NCBI GenBank assembly: GCA_016840385.1
Contig: JAEOSL010000010.1
Coordinates: 1-57,507, forward strand
DNA length: 57,507 nucleotides
From: Candidatus Thorarchaeota archaeon
GTDB lineage: Archaea > Asgardarchaeota > Thorarchaeia > Thorarchaeales > Thorarchaeaceae
Reading direction: 5' to 3'
Position numbers and translations under genes: made by a program
The notes under the pieces: model-generated
What the model saw: only the letters and a program-made list of their open reading frames with translations
Database searches by the model: none
Told to the model about the DNA's origin: nothing
In this document: positions 51,900-57,507 of the stretch, piece after piece
Layout of the letters: each line of letters starts with the position of its first letter
Position numbering within the stretch: position 1 is the stretch's first letter

Positions 51900-53141
51900 T
51901 TATGCACCAAATTTCTCAATATGACCTGCGTAACCAAGAAGTAAAGGCATGACATCCAAACCTCGGATTGTATGTAGACCACCCATAGCAGCATCAATTT
52001 CAGAGAACTTCTCAACATTATCGGGTCGAATGAACTCGGACCAAAACACGATTGGAACAGGGTCACATGCATGCTCACCAGTTGAAACAGGTGTTGTATG
52101 GTCTCCAGTAATTGCGATGACTATCTTACTACTAACCTTGTCGATGATTTTCCCGACCATTTCATCGGTCTTTTCGATGGCTAGTATCTTCTCTTCAGCA
52201 TTATGATCATGACTCGCATTATCAGTCGCCTTGATATGAACGAAGATGTAGTCATAGTCACCTTCGATACATTCGATGGTCTTTGCTGCAATGTTATCAA
52301 AATTCGTATCGATGGTTCCAGTTTGACCGTCAACGGTCTCATGAACCATACCAACATACTTGGCAGTGCCAATGTAGAGTGCGCCACCAGCAATGACTAC
52401 AGAGGATACACCGTATTTGTCATTGAGCGTTTGTATCTCGCTATGTCGTCCAGGACCACGTATAAGAATCGCATTTGCAGCAGGTAGACCACGTTTTTCT
52501 CGCTCCGTATTTACGTCGAGGTCTCTCAGACGTTTGTTAATTTCCACCATCATCTTGTTGATTATATCTGCAGTCTTCTTAGCTTCGGGTTTCAATGGTT
52601 TGCATTCCCAAATCTTCACACCTGTTTCATGAGGGTCAACATCACTAATCTCTGCATAGAGACCCTCACCCCTAAGGATCATTGCGCCCCGATGTTCAAC
52701 TGTTGCAAGAAAGTGAATCTTAACTTCATCAATCTCAATACCATCGATCTTGGATTGGAGAATATCTTGTTCTTCACGGGTGAAGATACGACCAGCTCGT
52801 CTATCAAGAACAGTCATGTCTTTGTCCAGTGTCGCAAAGTTTGTACGAAAAGCAACATCACCAGGTTTGGACTCTAGGCCAGTCCCCAAGGTTTCAAGAG
52901 GACCTCTTCCTGGATAGTCTTCTAATGGATCATATCCGAATAGAGCAAGATGGGCAGCATCACTTCCTGGAGTAATACCAGGACCAATAACATCCATCAG
53001 AGCGTTCTGTCCTTCCTTAGCAAGACGGTCAAAGACAGGTGTCTTTGCTGCTTGAAGGGGGGTTTTGCCACCCAATTTTGAAAGGGGGCGGTCTCCAACA
53101 CCATCCATCACAACGAAAACTGCTTTCCGTTTATCACTCAT
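51900..53141 (-). CDS. apgM: Cofactor-independent phosphoglycerate mutase, archaeal type
   Basis: A 413-residue alkaline-phosphatase-fold enzyme converting 3- and 2-phosphoglycerate. VVMDGVGDRP binds the first metal. GPGITPGSDAAHLALFGYDP carries the catalytic Ser. HIKATDNASHDHN and ITGDHTTPVSTGEHACDPVP supply the metal His/Asp set. The ribosome site ggagg lies inside the end of eno, and the start is four bases after the eno stop, so the two are translated from one mRNA. Confidence 0.93.
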   Translation of the reverse strand: MSDKRKAVFVVMDGVGDRPLSKLGGKTPLQAAKTPVFDRLAKEGQNALMDVIGPGITPGSDAAHLALFGYDPLEDYPGRGPLETLGTGLESKPGDVAFRTNFATLDKDMTVLDRRAGRIFTREEQDILQSKIDGIEIDEVKIHFLATVEHRGAMILRGEGLYAEISDVDPHETGVKIWECKPLKPEAKKTADIINKMMVEINKRLRDLDVNTEREKRGLPAANAILIRGPGRHSEIQTLNDKYGVSSVVIAGGALYIGTAKYVGMVHETVDGQTGTIDTNFDNIAAKTIECIEGDYDYIFVHIKATDNASHDHNAEEKILAIEKTDEMVGKIIDKVSSKIVIAITGDHTTPVSTGEHACDPVPIVFWSEFIRPDNVEKFSEIDAAMGGLHTIRGLDVMPLLLGYAGHIEKFGA

Positions 53142-53144
53142 TGA

Positions 53145-54443
53145 CTAGAATTTCCTCCAGGCAGTTCTGAATTCATTTCCAGGATAGGCACATTCTCCAC
53201 CGAGTATATCATGAATCTCAAGAAGTCGATTATACTTCTCTACTCTGTCACTTCGAGCGGGTGCGCCAGTCTTAATCTGTCCAGAAGAAAGTGCAACTGC
53301 AAGATCTGAGATGAAGGTGTCACCAGTTTCACCACTTCTGTGGCTTACAACAACACCCCACCCTGCTTCATTAGCTAATCGAGCAGCCTCAATAGCTTCG
53401 GTAACAGTACCAATTTGATTCACTTTCAGAAGGAGTGCATTGCCTGCTTTTTCTTCGATAGCTCGTTTCACGATCTCGGGATTTGAAACTGTCAGGTCAT
53501 CAGTTACTACCTGGGTCTTTGTCTTTCGCATGTAATCAGTGAAGTCACTGAATGCCTCTTCTTCGAAAGGATCCTCAACGATAGACAATGGATAAGTTTT
53601 CTCAAGGTCAACATACAAATCTATGAGCTCAGAAGCATCGAGCTGTTTTCCATCAATAGCATACTTTCCGTTCTCATAGAATCCACTGGCTGCTGCATCA
53701 ATTCCTAGAACAACTTCCTTTTTCGGTTTATATCCAGCTTCTTCAATTGCAACCATAATTGCATCAAAAGCATCTGTTGTAGATTTCAAACCAAATCCAC
53801 AAAATCCACCCTCATCTCCTACATGCTTGCCCATCCTTCCATATTTACTGATGAGTCCTTTTCCAAGAGTGTGGTATACTTCACTGACACATCTTAGTGC
53901 ATCTGGAAAACTTTTGGCACCTACTGGGAGAACCATGAACTCCTGTATTGCAAGGTCATTACCCGCATGAGCTCCTCCATTTATCACATTAGACATTGGA
54001 ACCGGTTGGAGGTATTTAACGGGTTTTCCAATTACCTTGGTTCTAAGATACTCAAATAACTCCATGTGAAGATGGGATGCTGCTGCAACAGCGGTTGCCA
54101 TTGAAACTGATAAAACAGCATTTGCACCAAGTTGACCCTTCCCCTTGCTAGGGTCAAGCTCAAGCAGTGCTCTATCAACCTCACTGTGATTCAATGGATT
54201 GATTGTTAGCATTGCTTCACATATTGTTGTGTTGACGTTCTTGACCGCACGAGTTACACCTTTTCCCTTGTATCTCTTGCCGCCGTCTCTAAGTTCCACA
54301 GCCTCATGAATACCAGTAGAGGCGCCACTAGGAACTTTAGCTACACCTTTTGTGCCATCAGAGAGCAGTACCTTCGTCATTAACGTGGGATTTCCACGAG
54401 AATCAAGAATCTCAATTGCATGAATCTTTGTGATGTCTACCAT
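53145..54443 (-). CDS. eno: Enolase
   Basis: A 432-residue enolase from ATG 54443 (TTG 54455 is four codons earlier). SGASTGIHEAVELRD is the mobile loop. DAAASGFYENGKY, SIVEDPFEEE and VTDDLTV carry the three Mg ligands. LLLKVNQIGTVTEA holds the catalytic Lys, and VSHRSGETGDTFISDLAVAL the His/Arg/Ser loop. It dehydrates 2-phosphoglycerate to PEP, leading into apgM on the same mRNA; the pyruvate kinase gene is 1.5 kb away on the other strand. Confidence 0.95.
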   Translation of the reverse strand: MVDITKIHAIEILDSRGNPTLMTKVLLSDGTKGVAKVPSGASTGIHEAVELRDGGKRYKGKGVTRAVKNVNTTICEAMLTINPLNHSEVDRALLELDPSKGKGQLGANAVLSVSMATAVAAASHLHMELFEYLRTKVIGKPVKYLQPVPMSNVINGGAHAGNDLAIQEFMVLPVGAKSFPDALRCVSEVYHTLGKGLISKYGRMGKHVGDEGGFCGFGLKSTTDAFDAIMVAIEEAGYKPKKEVVLGIDAAASGFYENGKYAIDGKQLDASELIDLYVDLEKTYPLSIVEDPFEEEAFSDFTDYMRKTKTQVVTDDLTVSNPEIVKRAIEEKAGNALLLKVNQIGTVTEAIEAARLANEAGWGVVVSHRSGETGDTFISDLAVALSSGQIKTGAPARSDRVEKYNRLLEIHDILGGECAYPGNEFRTAWRKF

Positions 54444-54634
54444 TAAGCTCACCAAGCATGTAAAATGATGCTTACTATCTTATATTTTGGATACGTTTTG
54501 AATTTATGTACATCCATGTGAACGTTATCCGAAATAATACACTTGATTCACAGGGATTAAGCAACTGCTGTGCAAATCTTGGACAAACCTAGACATCAAT
54601 GAAATCAATAGTTGAATAAAGACCATTCTTGAAT

Positions 54635-54648
54635 GAGCTTAAAAGCTC
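54635..54648 (+). repeat. Subterminal hairpin, probable left end of the TnpB element
   Basis: GAGCTT-AA-AAGCTC, a perfect 6-bp stem 27 bp before the tnpB ATG. IS200/IS605 elements carry such small palindromes near their ends. The exact insertion boundary cannot be fixed from one copy. Confidence 0.5.
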
Positions 54649-54674
54649 CTCACAAGACCATAAGTTGAACCTGA

Positions 54675-55904
54675 ATGTTGACCAATAAGGCTTACAGGTA
54701 TGAACTGGATCCTAACAACATCCAGAGGTCATCCCTTGCTCAGCATACAGGAGTAGCTCGTTTTGTCTACAACTGGGGTTTCGAACAACGGATTGCAATG
54801 TACAAAAACAATCAGGGTAACGACCGGTTCACTAACGCCATGAAGCAGCACAAACTCCTCAACTCTCTGAAGAAGACAGAGTTCCCATGGATGTACGAAA
54901 CCTCGAAGTGTGCACCTCAGGAAGCCCTGAGAGACCTCCATCGAGCTTTTCAGAACTTCTATCGAGGACTCAAGTCTGGGAAGAAGGTGGGATTTCCTCG
55001 CTTCAAGAGGAGGGGAGTCAGGGACAGCTTCAGGTTGACTGGAATAATCAAGTTCCATGAGCGAGCGATCCAGCTCCCTCGGATCGGTAAGGTCCGTATC
55101 AAGGAGAAGAGAGAGGAGTACCACAGTGGAAGGATACTCTCAGTCACTGTACGACGGAGGGCTAACAGGTGGTTTGTGTCAGTCACTGTGGAGGAGGATA
55201 TCCTTGACCCACAGCCTGTAAGAGGAGTACCAGTGGGAGTGGACCTAGGAGTGAAGACTCTAGCCACACTCTCTGATGGCACTACCTTTGCAAACCCACG
55301 GGCCCTGGGAAGACGATTGGGGAAATTAAGACAGCTCTCAAAGAGCCTATCACGAAAGAAGAAAGGAAGCAAGAACCACGAGAAAGCGAAATTGCGACTT
55401 ACAAAGATGTACCTACGAGTCTTCAATATCCGACAGGACACACTACACAAGGTGACGACCTATCTTGCCAAGAGCCACAGTAAGGTAGTGATCGAGGACC
55501 TGCTGGTGTCCGGGATGCTGAAGAACCGAAGGCTTGCAAGAGTTATAGCTGATGTGGGATTCTATGAGTTCAGAAGACAGCTGGAGTATAAGTGCGGGTG
55601 GTACGGTTCTGAGCTTGTTGTGGTATCACGGACCTTTCCTTCATCGAAGATGTGTTCACGTTGTGGGCACAGAAAGAAGGAACTCTCTCTATCAGAGAGA
55701 GAGTACGAATGTGACCAGTGTGGGTTTGAAATCGATAGAGATCTCAATGCCGCACTGAATCTGGTCGCCGTCAGTTTGCCGGAGACTGAAAACGCCTGCA
55801 GAGAAGAAGTAAGACTCTTAACAGATTCAGAGAATCTAAAGAGAGCAGCCTCGATGAAACAGGAACCGAACATCATCCCAGACTCAATGTCCAGGAATGT
55901 CTAA
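54675..55904 (+). CDS. tnpB: TnpB RNA-guided nuclease (IS605 OrfB family)
   Basis: A 409-residue TnpB from ATG 54675. The N-terminal domain begins MLTNKAYRYELDPN. The RuvC-type site is intact: Asp in VGVDLGVKTLA, Glu in VVIEDLLVSGM, Asp in DRDLNAALNL. A zinc finger is formed by CSRCG and CDQCG. A low-complexity tail of about 40 residues follows the last motif, in the zone that usually overlaps the guide RNA. No tnpA is present, so the element is non-autonomous or TnpB has been kept for another use. It sits between the divergent eno and pyk promoters. Confidence 0.93.
   Translation: MLTNKAYRYELDPNNIQRSSLAQHTGVARFVYNWGFEQRIAMYKNNQGNDRFTNAMKQHKLLNSLKKTEFPWMYETSKCAPQEALRDLHRAFQNFYRGLKSGKKVGFPRFKRRGVRDSFRLTGIIKFHERAIQLPRIGKVRIKEKREEYHSGRILSVTVRRRANRWFVSVTVEEDILDPQPVRGVPVGVDLGVKTLATLSDGTTFANPRALGRRLGKLRQLSKSLSRKKKGSKNHEKAKLRLTKMYLRVFNIRQDTLHKVTTYLAKSHSKVVIEDLLVSGMLKNRRLARVIADVGFYEFRRQLEYKCGWYGSELVVVSRTFPSSKMCSRCGHRKKELSLSEREYECDQCGFEIDRDLNAALNLVAVSLPETENACREEVRLLTDSENLKRAASMKQEPNIIPDSMSRNV
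55682..55704 (+). other. Perfect hairpin inside tnpB
   Basis: ACTCTCTCT-atcag-AGAGAGAGT, a 9-bp perfect stem with a 5-base loop, 200 bp before the tnpB stop and between the two halves of its zinc finger. It may be the 5' boundary structure of the guide (omega) RNA or a chance result of codon choice. Confidence 0.35.
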
Positions 55905-55964
55905 GTTTCGGGGAACGGCTATTATCACTCTTGTCCCTGCAATTTGTATCTGGTGGAACAATTC

Positions 55965-57392
55965 ATGGTCTTTGAATCAGCTAATTCCAAAATAGTATGC
56001 ACAATCGGACCTGCTTCTAAATCAAAAGAAGTTCTAACGAAGATGGTCGAAGCAGGGATGGATGTTGCAAGACTCAATTTTTCACATGAGGACCATAGGA
56101 CTGCAAAGGGCACGTTTGATACAATACGTTCGGTCGATGATACGATTCCAATCCTATTCGACCTCCAAGGACCGAAGATACGAATTGGCGAGATGGCAGA
56201 ACCAGCAGTCTTGAAATCAGGTGCTGAATTCATCCTATCAACGGAGGAGTTCATTGGTGATGCTACACGAGTGTCAATCTCACATGAAGAACTTCCCAAG
56301 GATGTGAAGAAAGGAAATATCATCGCATTGAACGATGGTATCGTGAGATTAAGGGTCAAATCCATCAAAGGAACTGAAGTTATCACCGAAGTTGTCCACG
56401 GAGGTCCAATCAACAGTAGGAAAGGAGCCAACATTCCAGGCATCAAACTCTCATGTATGGTTCCAACTGAGGAAGATCTCAGGGACCTTGACATTGCTGC
56501 TGAACTTGAACCAGATCTAGTAGCATTATCATTCGTCACCGGTGCAGATGATGTGAAGAAACTTCGAGAGGCTATGGATTCCAAGGGACTACATAATACA
56601 ACCATCATCAGTAAAATCGAACACACACTTGCTATCAAGAATTTTGATGAAATCCTCCAGGAATCAGATGGTGTAATGATTGCTAGAGGAGACCTTGGAA
56701 TAGAAGTACCCATAGAAGAGGTTCCAATACTACAACGAAACATGATTCGTCGAGCGAATATCTGGGCAAAACCATCAATTGTGGCAACCCATATGTTAGA
56801 GTCGATGACGAATGAAGTCATGCCAACAAGAGCAGAGGTTAGTGATGTTGCGCATGCAGTTCTTGAACGAGCCGATGCTGTGATGTTGAGTGGAGAAACT
56901 GCAGTGGGCGTAGACCCGGTCGGTGTTGTGAAAATGATGGATAAGATCATCAAACGTGCAGAAAGAGAACTTCCACATCTTGATCCACTATCTATTACAT
57001 CTCCAAAGAAGATGATTGTAGAACTGATTGGAAATCTCACCTACAATGCTGTAACACTTATTCCTGATAAGATTGAAGCAGTGATTACAGCAACACGGAG
57101 TGGCTACACTGCTCGATGGATCTCCAAGTTCAGACCTCCAGTACCAGTGTTTGCTGTAACTGCCAATAACAAAATCGCAAGGAGTCTGAGGTTGTTATGG
57201 GGAGTGCATCCAATCACTCAGGAGCAACATGTGGATAATGTAGACGAGCTTGCTCAGGCATCCACTCAAGTTGTTTATGATAAGGGCTATATCTCAAAGG
57301 ACAAGGATATTGTCTTCACATCAGGTGTCCAGATGATCCCCGGCCGAACCAATGTGGTCGGAGTATTCCATATTGAGGATTTAGTCAAATAA
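55965..57392 (+). CDS. pyk: Pyruvate kinase
   Basis: A 475-residue enzyme from ATG 55965 with ggtgga upstream; TTG/ATG options at 55944 add seven residues. Marks in order: KIVCTIGPAS, DVARLNFSHEDH, FDLQGPKIRIGE, the B-domain (70-170), IISKIEH with the catalytic Lys, MIARGDLGIEVP with the Mg ligands, MTNEVMPTRAEVSDVAHAV, and VMLSGETAVG. The C-terminal allosteric domain is complete. Its promoter region, including ctattatc near 55918, lies within 60 bp of the tnpB stop, so the insertion may have supplied or changed it. Confidence 0.95.
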   Translation: MVFESANSKIVCTIGPASKSKEVLTKMVEAGMDVARLNFSHEDHRTAKGTFDTIRSVDDTIPILFDLQGPKIRIGEMAEPAVLKSGAEFILSTEEFIGDATRVSISHEELPKDVKKGNIIALNDGIVRLRVKSIKGTEVITEVVHGGPINSRKGANIPGIKLSCMVPTEEDLRDLDIAAELEPDLVALSFVTGADDVKKLREAMDSKGLHNTTIISKIEHTLAIKNFDEILQESDGVMIARGDLGIEVPIEEVPILQRNMIRRANIWAKPSIVATHMLESMTNEVMPTRAEVSDVAHAVLERADAVMLSGETAVGVDPVGVVKMMDKIIKRAERELPHLDPLSITSPKKMIVELIGNLTYNAVTLIPDKIEAVITATRSGYTARWISKFRPPVPVFAVTANNKIARSLRLLWGVHPITQEQHVDNVDELAQASTQVVYDKGYISKDKDIVFTSGVQMIPGRTNVVGVFHIEDLVK

Positions 57393-57507
57393 ATTCTGTA
57401 TTCGACTAGTATGTGTACATCGGCATCCCCATAGTAACCCTTTTCTTTGGATAATTTCGCCCCCCTATTAGCTGAAAGACTACGTCGGAGTAGGTAATGA
57501 ATATGGT

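Noticed and set aside
55925..57040. 371-codon minus-strand ORF opposite pyruvate kinase
   Set aside because: It is a mirror frame of a certain gene; its Ser/Thr-rich composition is typical of antisense shadows and it has no ribosome site.

Overview
The window looks like an archaeal chromosome segment. It carries A/V-type ATPase subunits I, H, E, K and C, an archaeal-type cofactor-independent phosphoglycerate mutase next to enolase, archaeal TATA-like boxes, frequent GTG/TTG starts and mostly short intergenic gaps. A membrane-anchored roadblock/longin-like protein, a long leucine-rich-repeat protein and a mix of archaeal and bacterial-type metabolic genes suggest an Asgard archaeon, perhaps Thorarchaeia-like. 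That placement is inference; no rRNA gene is present to fix it.

Region 1 (about 1-17,000) is accessory in character: loose spacing, mixed strands, broken genes, small Cys-rich proteins and repeated non-coding elements. It holds a truncated NosD-type surface protein, a minimal HtpX/M48-like membrane metallopeptidase, a YdjM-type membrane protein, an LRR protein ending in an HEPN-type RX4H motif, a permuted NlpC/P60-type hydrolase, a radical-SAM-like protein followed by a frameshifted Cys-rich gene, a cytosolic trypsin-like protease, an HsdR-N-like nuclease, and two paralogous ~112-residue proteins. An 85-bp element occurs twice, each time just before a plus-strand gene. A 28-bp promoter-like motif occurs three times, twice at an identical distance from the start codon. 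A 26-bp inverted-repeat pair brackets 11,954-15,253.

Region 2 (17,000-29,100) is metabolic. A phosphoglucosamine mutase-type enzyme lies near what looks like a complete bacillithiol-type pathway: BshB-like deacetylase, BshA-like glycosyltransferase, and BshC-like cysteine ligase with an inserted zinc ribbon. An aminotransferase, orotidine 5'-phosphate decarboxylase and membrane proteins follow.

Region 3 (29,100-42,500) is informational and bioenergetic: a HerA-like ATPase, a ~690-bp unassigned gap with strong stem-loops, tRNA m1A methyltransferase, a winged-helix protein, a large TPR-like protein, and ATPase peripheral and membrane subunits in a scrambled order with an AtpZ-like protein nearby. 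ATPase subunits A, B, D and F are not in the window.

Region 4 (42,500-57,507) is central metabolism: LarA-like racemase, glycerol kinase, GIY-YIG protein, sugar epimerase, a UPF0182 membrane protein, a 2x[4Fe-4S] protein, and lower glycolysis (apgM-eno and pyruvate kinase) interrupted by a solitary TnpB element with intact catalytic residues. No tRNA, rRNA or CRISPR array was found.
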